The notes under the pieces were generated by a model. The model made no database searches, was not told where the DNA came from, and saw nothing but the letters and a program-made list of their open reading frames with translations. A stretch of DNA of 64,000 nt from positions 4,154,001 to 4,218,000 of the forward strand of contig NZ_CP195790.1 in NCBI RefSeq assembly GCF_051465645.1, read 5' to 3'. Shown here piece after piece: positions 1 through 7,958 of the stretch. Position 1 is the stretch's first letter; the number at the start of each line of letters is the position of its first letter. This stretch comes from Planctomicrobium sp051465645. Lineage in GTDB: Bacteria > Planctomycetota > Planctomycetia > Planctomycetales > Planctomycetaceae. A program made the position numbers and the translations under genes.

Positions 1-77
1 GTGAATTATTCATGGAGAGATGCCGGGCGAATGAAGTGACAGTGCGGAGACGGCTGAGTCCAGACTCGATTGCATGC

Positions 78-773
78 TTATGCAACTGGTGGAGGGAGAG
101 CGTCTGCTGGAATGATTTTGAATGTGGTTGTGAGTTCGACGGGAAGTTCGTCAATCGAAATTGATCGCGTTGGCGCTTCGATCTGAGGCCCTGTTAGTTC
201 GATCGCTCGTACTTCTTCTGAGACAGGCCAGATTTCGACGATGATACTTGTTGAGAATGTGAAGTCAGATTCGATGCCTGCCTCAAGTCGGCGATGATGA
301 TATTCGTCGATGGCATCGCTGAAAATCTCTCCGGTGAGATAGAGGGCGTCTGTTGCTGTCTTTAGCAGGTAGGCAGGTGTCTGGTTTGGGTGACCAGTGA
401 CAATCCATGCAGCGAGAATCTGCGGAACACGGATCAATTGATAGACACCTGCATCGGCGTCTTGTTTCAGCAGTTCAGATTGCGTGGATCTCGCTCGATC
501 ATTGCGGTTGTGGATCACCATCAGAATCAGGATGAGCAGAGCAAGAATCCCACCAACAATGACGATTCGTCCTCGCAGTGGATTGAGGCCGAGGAAAAGA
601 TTGTCCCAGATACCGAGGCCCAGAATTGCGAGTGCGAACAAGACCCAGGTTTGTCTCAGGAAAATGCTTGATTCCCCTTGCGACTCAAGGCGGTTTGCCT
701 GATTCAGCAGTTTGATTCGTTCTGTCTGGCGGCATTTTTGAGTGCTGATTTCAATCACGACGGCACTCTGCAA
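78..773 (-). CDS. Hypothetical membrane protein with two TM helices
   Basis: I do not recognise this family. The 231-residue product has a charged N-terminus (residues 1-40, possibly helical), two closely spaced hydrophobic segments (about 41-63 and 68-88), and a soluble C-terminal region of about 140 residues with no motif I can name. The topology suggests an inner-membrane hairpin with both ends cytoplasmic. The first codon of the longest frame is TTG at 773; a GTG five codons in (758) is an equally good start, and neither has a clear Shine-Dalgarno site. It lies 79 bp downstream of the DUF3050 gene on the same strand, so co-transcription is possible. Coding status rests on length and the coherent TM pattern; function is unknown. 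Confidence 0.6.
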   Translation of the reverse strand: MQSAVVIEISTQKCRQTERIKLLNQANRLESQGESSIFLRQTWVLFALAILGLGIWDNLFLGLNPLRGRIVIVGGILALLILILMVIHNRNDRARSTQSELLKQDADAGVYQLIRVPQILAAWIVTGHPNQTPAYLLKTATDALYLTGEIFSDAIDEYHHRRLEAGIESDFTFSTSIIVEIWPVSEEVRAIELTGPQIEAPTRSISIDELPVELTTTFKIIPADALPPPVA

Positions 774-852
774 AAGATGACTGAATCGTTTCCCAACCTG
801 ACTCGAATCTGCCTGTCACAGGGGGATGTGAATGCATGTTACCCGGATCGAC

Positions 853-1752
853 TTATCGAGTCATCTGGTGAATCTGCTTCTGAATTCCGTTCCATAACAG
901 AATACGCATCTCAATTGCGCGCTGACCAGCCGCAAGAGACTGGGTTTTCGCCTGTTCATCCTTCTGCGAAAGAATAGCGACCATCTTGTGAGCTAACGGC
1001 CCGTGCGTATCGCCGTCGAGTTCGACGTGCCGTCGCAGGTAGTATCGAAATCGTTCGCTGTCGAGATTCTGCTTTGCCAACGGGGCCAGAAGTCGGGTGA
1101 ACATCTCGGGGATAATGTCTTCACGTCCATAACAAAATGCAGCGGCGACTTCTCCCGTCGTCCCGTGTTCTGCCAGTTCCAGATTGAACCGGACGAACGC
1201 TTTGGTTTCGTCGTTAATCGGGAGACTGTCCAAGACTGTCTCAATGGAAATTTGCGATTGCAGACCATTCAGAAGGCTGCGGATCGGTTGAGTATCGGCT
1301 CCAATCTGGTCCATTGCAGCGAGATAGAGATCGAAATGGCTGCTGTATCCGCCCTGTCCATCGATGTCGGACTCTTCAGCGACGACAATATCATTGATGA
1401 AACGCGCCAGGTCAGGGTGTGTCGGAGGCATCCAAGGAAGTTGCGTTCCGCAGAATTCACGCTGCAGGCGTTTCAGCAAAGACATGAAGTCCCAGACTGC
1501 AAAAACGTGTTCCCGCATAAAAGAACGCAAACGTTCCAGCGAATTGACTTCTTCGTAGATCGGGTGAGCCATTAACTCGGCAATTGCCGGTTCCAGATCG
1601 GTTGTGGCTGGCTTGGAAGTGTCCAGTAACTGCGATGAGGTGTCTGGCAGGGAACTCATAGGGCGTGGCAATTCCGAAAAGGTGTCGGAGGTCGGGCGGG
1701 AGTCTGACATCAAAACTGTTTCGGGCCCATTTCGATCAATCCACCAGATCAT
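853..1752 (-). CDS. DUF3050 family protein (heme-oxygenase-like fold)
   Basis: The 299-residue protein carries the DUF3050 hallmarks: MREHVFAVWDFM near residue 78, a PW motif, INDIVVAEESD near 115-125, a SHF motif soon after, and RRHVELDGDTHG near 245-256. From memory, DUF3050 belongs to the heme-oxygenase / TENA structural clan, several members of which are non-heme diiron oxygenases. The conserved Glu and His residues in the helices named above are candidate metal ligands. The first 50 residues are Ser/Thr/Pro-rich and probably disordered; the second Met (residue 15, near 1710) is an alternative start. It is cytoplasmic, with no signal peptide. Its substrate is unknown. It is followed on the same strand by a two-TM protein. 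Family call is confident; catalysis is inferred. Confidence 0.85.
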   Translation of the reverse strand: MIWWIDRNGPETVLMSDSRPTSDTFSELPRPMSSLPDTSSQLLDTSKPATTDLEPAIAELMAHPIYEEVNSLERLRSFMREHVFAVWDFMSLLKRLQREFCGTQLPWMPPTHPDLARFINDIVVAEESDIDGQGGYSSHFDLYLAAMDQIGADTQPIRSLLNGLQSQISIETVLDSLPINDETKAFVRFNLELAEHGTTGEVAAAFCYGREDIIPEMFTRLLAPLAKQNLDSERFRYYLRRHVELDGDTHGPLAHKMVAILSQKDEQAKTQSLAAGQRAIEMRILLWNGIQKQIHQMTR

Positions 1753-2275
1753 AGAGGATCAATTCGGGAGAGTACGAGATGGCGATTGAGCTGTTACCGA
1801 AGATGGGAACATTGACCGATCGAAATTGGAATCTTTGAGAATGCGGTTCGAGGCGCCTGCGGAAGAGACCTTGCTTCGATTGGCATCAGTCGGCGGACCT
1901 CTGATGTCGATGGAGGTTACGGCAATTTCTGCAGTCTTGCGGGAAGGGTGTCGGAGCTCTGGCTGACGAAGAACCTGATGCCAGAACAGGATCGGTTTCC
2001 TGCGGGGGGCTCTGAGCGGCTTCCGGTTGCTGCCATAAGTGTTGATTGTTTGCAGTCAGTTTCCGGGAAACCCATCGGAAATGTTTTCTGTGTTGGCCGC
2101 GAACCTGGCTGGAACCTCCTCGCTCTGGTCCTTCATTCATCACATATGCTGAATGTTCCAGAAATCCTGAGCAACACAATCTCGTCGTCAGCTTGAATAG
2201 TCGATAAAATCCCCCGAGAGCACGCGCGGTGAATAACGCGTACTGCCCGCCCGGTTTCCATATCTTGGTGCTTGA
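1753..2275. other. Intergenic region without a recognisable gene
   Basis: This 523-bp stretch separates the divergent DUF3050 gene (minus) and aminotransferase gene (plus), so it should hold both promoters. Short open frames on both strands have unbiased composition and no family resemblance. I see no strong hairpin, repeat or RNA gene in it. Confidence 0.5.
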
Positions 2276-3508
2276 ATGCGTAACGAATCAGAAGTTCCGT
2301 TTGCCGACAATCCGTTTCTTATTCCCGTTGCAGATCGTATGAAGCGGTTGCCGCCATACCTGTTCGGGAAAATCAACAAGCTGAAATACCAGAAGCGAGT
2401 GGCGGGAATCGACGTCATCGATCTGGGGATGGGGAATCCTACGGACCCACCTTCTCAGCTGATTCAGGACAAGCTGGCGGAAGCGTTGAAGGACCCGAAG
2501 AACCACCGGTACTCTGTCGCGAACGGGATCGGCAATCTTCGCCGGGAAGTCGCCAAGCGATACGAAACCCGGTACGGCGCGAAGCTGAATCACGAAGATG
2601 AAGTGATCGCCTGTATTGGTTCGAAAGAAGGTTTCAGTCACATGTGTCTGTCCCTGATGGGGCCCGGCGACACTGCGATTGTGCCATCACCGACATTTCC
2701 GATCCATATGTACTCGGTGGTCCTTGCGTCCGGAAACGTGATTGCTTTGGATGTTCGCGACCCGAACGAGTTTCTGCGGAACGTGGCGTACACTTGCGAG
2801 CATCTGTACCCGAAGCCGAAGGTTGTGATTGTCAACTTCCCGCACAATCCGTCTTCGACCGTCGTTGGCCCTGACTTCTATGTTGAGCTTGTGAAGCTCG
2901 CAAAGATGTATGGGTTCCTCGTCATTAGCGACTTCGCTTATGCGGACATCTGCTATGATGGCTACAAAGCTCCAAGCTTCCTGGCGACACCGGGAGCGCT
3001 GGACGTGGGAGTTGAATTGACCACGATGAGCAAGAGCTACAGCATGGCCGGCTGGCGTGTCGGCTTCTGCTGCGGGAACCGGGAAATGGTTCGTGCTCTT
3101 GCGACGATCAAAGGTTACTACGACTACGGAATCTTCCAGGCGATTCAGATTGCTGCCATCGTTGCGATGCGGCATTGCGATGATGCCATTGATGAACTCT
3201 GTGTTGAATATCAGACCCGACGAGATACGTTGTGTGATGGTCTCACACGGCTGGGGTGGGAAATTGAAAAGCCGAAAGCCGGGATGTTTGTCTGGGCGAA
3301 GATCCCGGAACCATGGGCGAAGATGGGCTCGATCGATTTCTCAATGAAACTGCTGGACGAAGGCGGCGTTGCTGTCAGTCCAGGTCGTGGTTTCGGCGAA
3401 GATGGCGAAGGCTATCTGCGACTCGCGATCGTCGAGAACAGCCAGCGGTTGCGTCAGGCTGTTCGAGAGATCGGACACTGCACTCGAGTTGAAACGGCAA
3501 AAGCCTGA
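2276..3508 (+). CDS. alaC: PLP-dependent aminotransferase class I/II, AlaC-like
   Basis: This is a fold-type I aminotransferase that resembles glutamate-pyruvate aminotransferase AlaC along its whole 410 residues. Visible landmarks are RLPPYLFGKI near the start, GMGNPTDPP (51-59), IGSKEGFSHM (115-124), the Asp of SDFAYADI (D219) that contacts the pyridine nitrogen, and the Schiff-base lysine in MSKSYSMAGWRVGF (K253). It should be a cytosolic enzyme moving an amino group between alanine or a related amino acid and 2-oxoglutarate. LL-diaminopimelate aminotransferase is the close alternative, because that family is easily confused with AlaC. The ATG at 2276 has no strong ribosome-binding site; a later Met at residue 22 would also keep the domain. 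It appears to be a single-gene unit. Confidence 0.88.
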   Translation: MRNESEVPFADNPFLIPVADRMKRLPPYLFGKINKLKYQKRVAGIDVIDLGMGNPTDPPSQLIQDKLAEALKDPKNHRYSVANGIGNLRREVAKRYETRYGAKLNHEDEVIACIGSKEGFSHMCLSLMGPGDTAIVPSPTFPIHMYSVVLASGNVIALDVRDPNEFLRNVAYTCEHLYPKPKVVIVNFPHNPSSTVVGPDFYVELVKLAKMYGFLVISDFAYADICYDGYKAPSFLATPGALDVGVELTTMSKSYSMAGWRVGFCCGNREMVRALATIKGYYDYGIFQAIQIAAIVAMRHCDDAIDELCVEYQTRRDTLCDGLTRLGWEIEKPKAGMFVWAKIPEPWAKMGSIDFSMKLLDEGGVAVSPGRGFGEDGEGYLRLAIVENSQRLRQAVREIGHCTRVETAKA

Positions 3509-3691
3509 TCCGTCAGACTTGCACGTTAAGACCGCATTTTGATGAAGACGTTTCAGCTCTGCTTTCTCCGTGACTGATTAATGGTTGCGAGTGAAGAAGC
3601 AGTTTGAGACTTTGACAACCGAATTTGAACTTTGTTTCAGTCGCGAGCGTTTCTGCTTGCGGCTGAAATATTTATTTATTTAAGAGCGACA

Positions 3692-4759
3692 ATGGACGAT
3701 CGACAACTTGAGAATCTGAGAAACCCACCTGCTGAGCGACTGGCGATCAATGCCTGTGCAGAGGTTTCTGCAGAGCGAATTCTCTGCCGAACAGTCGGTC
3801 GCGCCCAAACGGCAGCATTCCTCGCGGAAAACCTGCCTGACGCTCATGTGGGCTGTCACTTCATCGACGTCTATCCTGCTGACGACGCCCGCCAACTGAC
3901 TTCAGAATTTTCCAACCTGGAAATCTATTGTTCACCGGATTTGCCAGAAGGCGAAATCGATGTCTTCGTGATGCCGGTTGCACGTGGTGGCGAAGCGGAA
4001 CTGACTCGCGAGATCTTGCAGCAGGGATACGATCGGCTGAAGATCGGTGGAACTCTGATTGCTACGAGTGACAATAAAAAAGATGTCTGGTTGCACCACG
4101 AGATTGAGAAGCTCGGCAAGAATATTGACCGCACACCAAAACGCCACGGTGTCACTTACCGGATGAAGAAGCTGAAGCCGCAGAAGAAACTGCGTGACTT
4201 CACTGCGGAATTCGTCTTCCGTGACGGTGAGAATCTTGTGCAGGCGGTGAGTCGTCCAGGCGTGTTCTCTCATCGTCGACTGGACGTGGGTGCACGTGCG
4301 TTGCTTGAAGTAATGCAGATCAATCCAGGCGATCATGTTCTTGACATCGGTTGCGGATCAGGAACCGTTGGGCTGGCCGCTGCCTTGCGCGCTCCCGATG
4401 TGCATGTTCACGCCATCGACTCGAATGCACGTGCAGTGCAGTGTGCTCATGCCGGAGCACATCTGAATGGCATCACAACGATGACCACAGGCCTCACTGC
4501 TGATGGTGAATTGCACGATGGAGAGAATGATCTCCGTGGCACGTTTGATGTCGCAGTTGCGAATCCCCCGTACTTCTCTCACTTCCAGATTGCAGAAATT
4601 TTTCTGCAGGCAGCGAAGCGTGGACTGAAGCCGGGCGGACGTCTTTATATGGTGACCAAGCATCCAGACTGGGCCGAAGCACGTATCGATCAGCTGTTCG
4701 ATAATGTCGAGTCGCAGGACGTTCGTGGCTATATCGTGATCTCAGCAACTCAGAAATAA
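3692..4759 (+). CDS. Class I SAM-dependent methyltransferase, RsmC/RlmG-like
   Basis: The protein has the two-domain layout of rRNA guanine-N2 methyltransferases (RsmC/RlmG): a degenerate N-terminal methyltransferase-like domain (about 1-165) and a catalytic Rossmann domain. The SAM loop is VLDIGCGSGTVGL (216-228), and the catalytic motif NPPYF at 291-295 is typical of enzymes acting on exocyclic amino groups of bases. The expected role is to methylate a guanine in 16S or 23S rRNA; which one cannot be told from sequence. I place the start at the ATG at 3692 (355 aa), not at the upstream TTG at 3632, because the extra 20 residues look hydrophobic and unrelated to the family. An intrinsic terminator candidate follows at 4852. 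Confidence 0.85.
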   Translation: MDDRQLENLRNPPAERLAINACAEVSAERILCRTVGRAQTAAFLAENLPDAHVGCHFIDVYPADDARQLTSEFSNLEIYCSPDLPEGEIDVFVMPVARGGEAELTREILQQGYDRLKIGGTLIATSDNKKDVWLHHEIEKLGKNIDRTPKRHGVTYRMKKLKPQKKLRDFTAEFVFRDGENLVQAVSRPGVFSHRRLDVGARALLEVMQINPGDHVLDIGCGSGTVGLAAALRAPDVHVHAIDSNARAVQCAHAGAHLNGITTMTTGLTADGELHDGENDLRGTFDVAVANPPYFSHFQIAEIFLQAAKRGLKPGGRLYMVTKHPDWAEARIDQLFDNVESQDVRGYIVISATQK

Positions 4760-4851
4760 TGCAGCTAAAATAAAACAACTCACCGAAGCAGTGAGAACCG
4801 CTCAGGCGAGTTTGTTGAACCAGATCGATAAAGTTGGTGTATGAATCTTGA

Positions 4852-4887
4852 AGAGAGTTCGTAGTAGTGCGGGCTCTCTTTTATTTT
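4852..4887 (+). terminator. Candidate intrinsic terminator after the methyltransferase gene
   Basis: Arms AGAGAGTTCG (4852-4861) and CGGGCTCTCT (4870-4879) form a 10-bp stem with two G-T wobbles and an 8-nt loop, followed by a T-rich tail. The tail overlaps the stop codon of the convergent minus-strand gene. Confidence 0.5.
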
Positions 4888-5765
4888 GCATACTGCAATA
4901 CGACTTCGAGTGGATAATGGTCGGAAGGAACACGGCCGTCTCGTGAAACGCGGTTGATCACGGCGTCGACAACCTTGAACTGTGATGTCGCACCGATCCA
5001 GTCAATTCGTGATCCCTTCACGACATCAGCTTTGAAACCATTGAACGTCGCTTCGGTTTCCGTTTGGATTGGGTGCTTGGCTCGATAGGTGTCGACGATC
5101 GTTTTCTTGCCGTCGGTCTCGGAGAAGAGGTTCTTGTATGGCTGGCTTCCTTCACCTGCGTTGAAGTCACCAGTGAGGATGACTGGCACCTGCCCGAGTG
5201 CTGCAATTCGATTGCGAACTAATGTGGCGGACTCTGCTCGGGCGACTTGGCCGCGATGATCAAAGTGAGTGTTCACGAAGTAGAGTTCCGGGTTCCCTGG
5301 TGCTTTCTTATCTTTCAGTTTGATCCATGTGACCATACGCTGAAGTGAACTGTCCCAGCTCTTGCTGCCAACTGTTTCCGGGGTTTCACTCAGCCAGTAG
5401 TGGCCGACATCCAGCAACTCGAAGCGATCTTTTCGATAGTACACTGCCATCGATTCGCCTTCCTTCTTGCCGTCAACGCGGCCGATTCCTTCAGAGCCGT
5501 ACCCTTCCAGTTGCTTGTCGAGGTATTCCTTTTGAAACAACATTGTTTCTTGCGTTCCCAGGAGGTCTGGCTGAAACTTGTTAATGGTTTCAACGAGGAA
5601 CTCTTTGCGGCGATCCCAGTTGTTCTCGCCGTCATTGGCTGAACCGAAGCGGATGTTGAAACTCATCACTTTGAGACTGGGTGAAGCATCTTCAGCATGG
5701 ATATCACCTGTTCCCAGGAAAGTGACCATCGCAAGGAGTGCTGGAATCAGTGAGCAACGAAACAT
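4881..5765 (-). CDS. Secreted endonuclease/exonuclease/phosphatase family protein
   Basis: A 294-residue EEP-superfamily (DNase I-like) hydrolase with an N-terminal signal peptide (cleavage likely after IHA, residue 24). The fold's metal and catalytic motifs are all present: SFNIRFG near 36, LGTQET near 70 (metal-binding Glu), NTHFDHRG, TGDFNAG, RIDWI, and the C-terminal SDHYPL His. Substrates in this superfamily range from nucleic acids to inositol phosphates and sphingomyelin, so the substrate is open; the export signal argues for an extracellular or periplasmic phosphodiester. The gene is divergent from the FG-GAP protein gene, and about 200 bp between them should hold both promoters. Start ATG at 5765 leads directly into the signal peptide. 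Confidence 0.88.
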   Translation of the reverse strand: MFRCSLIPALLAMVTFLGTGDIHAEDASPSLKVMSFNIRFGSANDGENNWDRRKEFLVETINKFQPDLLGTQETMLFQKEYLDKQLEGYGSEGIGRVDGKKEGESMAVYYRKDRFELLDVGHYWLSETPETVGSKSWDSSLQRMVTWIKLKDKKAPGNPELYFVNTHFDHRGQVARAESATLVRNRIAALGQVPVILTGDFNAGEGSQPYKNLFSETDGKKTIVDTYRAKHPIQTETEATFNGFKADVVKGSRIDWIGATSQFKVVDAVINRVSRDGRVPSDHYPLEVVLQYAK

Positions 5766-5970
5766 CTTCAGCTCCCATTTCTTATGATATGGAGAATTTG
5801 GACGTGGCTTCAGTACTTGTTCTTCAGGAAGTCACTCTGAAACTTGCTGGACGTATTTTGAAGCCCAGCAGGATTGAACCAGGCAATGAGTGACAACCGT
5901 TCTTCGCGACAATACCGCGACAAGTTGCTAAGCTGAAGTCGGGAGTCAGGCAATTCACAGGAAATTCATC

Positions 5971-7161
5971 ATGAGACGACAGTTATTTTTACTGCTGGCT
6001 ATTTCCCCTTGTCTGGTTTTTCATTGCATGATGAGCGGGATTGTGCATGCCGATGAAAAGAAGATTTCCTTTCAGGAACAGGTGATTGATCCGCAGATTG
6101 GTAAAGTCTGCTATGCCTTGGTTGTTGCGGACGTGAATGGTGACGGGAAGCAGGATGTTGTGACCGTCAGTGAAAACAGCGTCTACTGGCACGAAAACCC
6201 AACATGGCAACGGCGTGTCATCATCTCCAATCAGACGGTTCCTGATAACGTCTGCATTGCGGCTCACGATATTGATGGAGATGGTCAGGTCGATTTCGTT
6301 GTCGGTGCTGGATGGACTGGGAAAAATACCGGCACCATTCAATGGGTGAAACGAAAATCCTCGCTGGATCAGACATGGTCCGTCTTCTCGATTGGCGCCG
6401 AACCGTCCTTGCATCGCCTGCGTTTCGCTGATGTGCTTGGGACAGGAAAAGCACAGTTGGTGATCTCACCTTTGAATGCAACAAAAGGGCAGGGAGTTCG
6501 CGTCATTGCATTTGAGATTCCAGCTCATCCGGAGAAAGACCGATGGCCCGAGACGGTGTTGAATCAGTCGCTTAACAGGATGCACAATCACTGGCACCAC
6601 GACCTTGATGGTGATGGAGCGACTGACACTGTGACTGCGAGTCGAGAAGGAGTCACGCTGCTGAAGAGGAACAAAGGAGAGTTCACCGCCACACGATTGG
6701 GCACAGGAGCCTCTTCTCCAGACGTGAATCTGAGTGGCGCCGGAGAGATTCGGGTCGGAAAGCTTGCTGACGGACGGCAGTTCATTACCACTGTTGAGCC
6801 AATGCACGGAACAATGTTGTCCGTCTATTCTCCATCAGCAGAGAAGACCGGCGAGTGGCAACGGTTGGTGATCGACGAAGGGTTTCGCCGAGGCCATGCC
6901 CTTGCTGTTGCTGACATGGATCTGGATGGGCGCGACGATATCGTGTTCGGGCACAGCGACACTCCCGGTGCTTTTGGGGTGACAGTTTATCGCAGCCTCG
7001 ACGCCGCCGGGCAGAAGTGGGAGAAGAATGTCGTTGATGCTGGCGGGATGGCAACAGAAGATCTCGCTGTCAGCGATCTGGATGGCGATGGCCGCCCTGA
7101 CATTATCGCCGGCGGACGTTCGACCAGAAATGTGAAGATCTACTGGAACCGGAAACCATAA
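5971..7161 (+). CDS. Secreted FG-GAP/VCBS repeat protein
   Basis: The 396-residue protein starts with a signal peptide (hydrophobic core about 5-25, likely cleavage after VHA). The mature part carries at least five calcium-binding D-x-[DN]-x-DG repeats: ADVNGDGKQD, HDIDGDGQVD, HDLDGDGATD, ADMDLDGRDD and SDLDGDGRPD. These define a seven-bladed beta-propeller of the FG-GAP/integrin-alpha type, common among planctomycete exported proteins. The role is probably binding or scaffolding at the cell surface rather than catalysis. No enzymatic domain is attached. It is monocistronic, divergent from the secreted EEP hydrolase; joint function is only suggested by proximity. Confidence 0.85.
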   Translation: MRRQLFLLLAISPCLVFHCMMSGIVHADEKKISFQEQVIDPQIGKVCYALVVADVNGDGKQDVVTVSENSVYWHENPTWQRRVIISNQTVPDNVCIAAHDIDGDGQVDFVVGAGWTGKNTGTIQWVKRKSSLDQTWSVFSIGAEPSLHRLRFADVLGTGKAQLVISPLNATKGQGVRVIAFEIPAHPEKDRWPETVLNQSLNRMHNHWHHDLDGDGATDTVTASREGVTLLKRNKGEFTATRLGTGASSPDVNLSGAGEIRVGKLADGRQFITTVEPMHGTMLSVYSPSAEKTGEWQRLVIDEGFRRGHALAVADMDLDGRDDIVFGHSDTPGAFGVTVYRSLDAAGQKWEKNVVDAGGMATEDLAVSDLDGDGRPDIIAGGRSTRNVKIYWNRKP

Positions 7162-7383
7162 TCCGGTCTGCTTTTGGGTGAGCTGTTTGCTGAGCTGATC
7201 GCAGTATTCGCTGAATTCGAGTTCGGTACGCAATAATACCTGTTTGAACAACGGTCGTCTTGACGTGGTTTGTTTTGACGGGTATTTTTGACCCATCAGC
7301 CGCTCTTGACCGGTTACTGCCCTGATGTTGTCTTGCTCGAACAAGAAAAAATACGAGGGCATCTGACAGAAAGTCTTCTCGGA

Positions 7384-7842
7384 ATGCCTGCGGTGACAAG
7401 TAAAACTCGACATTTCGATTCACCACAGCAAGAGGCCTACCTCAACCTGTGGAAGACCTACGACAAGCTGAAAGAGATCGAAGACGATGTGTTTGCCGAA
7501 TACGATCTCTCGGCTCAGCAATACAACGCATTACGCGTGTTGAGGTCAGTCGCGCCTGAGTCCATGAGCACCTCTGCACTCGGCGGAATGCTGGTGACAC
7601 GCGCTCCAGACATGACTCGGCTTCTGGATAAGCTCGAACGTCGCGGCTTTGTTCAACGGGAACGTCGCGAAGAAAATCGTCGCATTGTGCTAGTGGCAAT
7701 CACATCTCAGGGGCAGGACTTATTGAAGAAGCTCGCTGAACCGGTGAAGAAATGTCACGAGACGCAACTGGGACATCTCAGTGAAAAAGAACTGAAACAT
7801 CTCACTCAACTTCTTGCCAAGGCGCGAGGAGAGTCGACATAG
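7384..7842 (+). CDS. MarR family transcriptional regulator
   Basis: The product has the MarR winged-helix layout: an N-terminal dimerisation helix (QQEAYLNLWKTYDKL), a recognition region (SALGGMLVTRAPDMTRLLDKLERRG), the wing with the family Asp/Arg pattern (RREENRRIVLVAIT), and a C-terminal dimer helix. I choose the ATG at 7384 (152 aa, normal for the family) over a TTG at 7288, which would add 32 residues without homology. MarR proteins are usually dimeric repressors that release DNA on binding a small, often phenolic or oxidising, ligand. The gene ends 116 bp before the halogenase-like gene on the same strand, and inverted repeats lie in that gap, so control of the neighbour is the natural guess. 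Confidence 0.9.
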   Translation: MPAVTSKTRHFDSPQQEAYLNLWKTYDKLKEIEDDVFAEYDLSAQQYNALRVLRSVAPESMSTSALGGMLVTRAPDMTRLLDKLERRGFVQRERREENRRIVLVAITSQGQDLLKKLAEPVKKCHETQLGHLSEKELKHLTQLLAKARGEST

Positions 7843-7898
7843 CCACGTTTCTATACACGTGTCGAATCCTGTTGTGTAGACGGCTTGGATGAATCCCC

Positions 7899-7919
7899 CC
7901 CCAGGATGATCACCTGGGG
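7899..7919. promoter_or_regulatory. Inverted repeat between the MarR gene and the halogenase-like gene
   Basis: Arms CCCCAGG (7899-7905) and CCTGGGG (7913-7919) form a perfect 7-bp inverted repeat around a 7-base spacer, 40 bp before the next start codon. It could be an operator for the adjacent MarR protein or a hairpin in the leader; it lacks a T-run, so a terminator is unlikely. A second imperfect palindromic stretch with ACACGTGT lies around 7850-7863. Confidence 0.4.
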
Positions 7920-7958
7920 AAGTTCGCTTGAATCCTTTAACGATAGCTTGGAAGACTC

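Noticed and set aside
1..77. A gene end at the left edge of the window.
   Set aside because: The sequence is too short to read, and no frame shows recognisable residues.
1886..2196. Overlapping short frames on both strands in the first large intergenic gap.
   Set aside because: Neither looks like a protein, and both lack a start signal.
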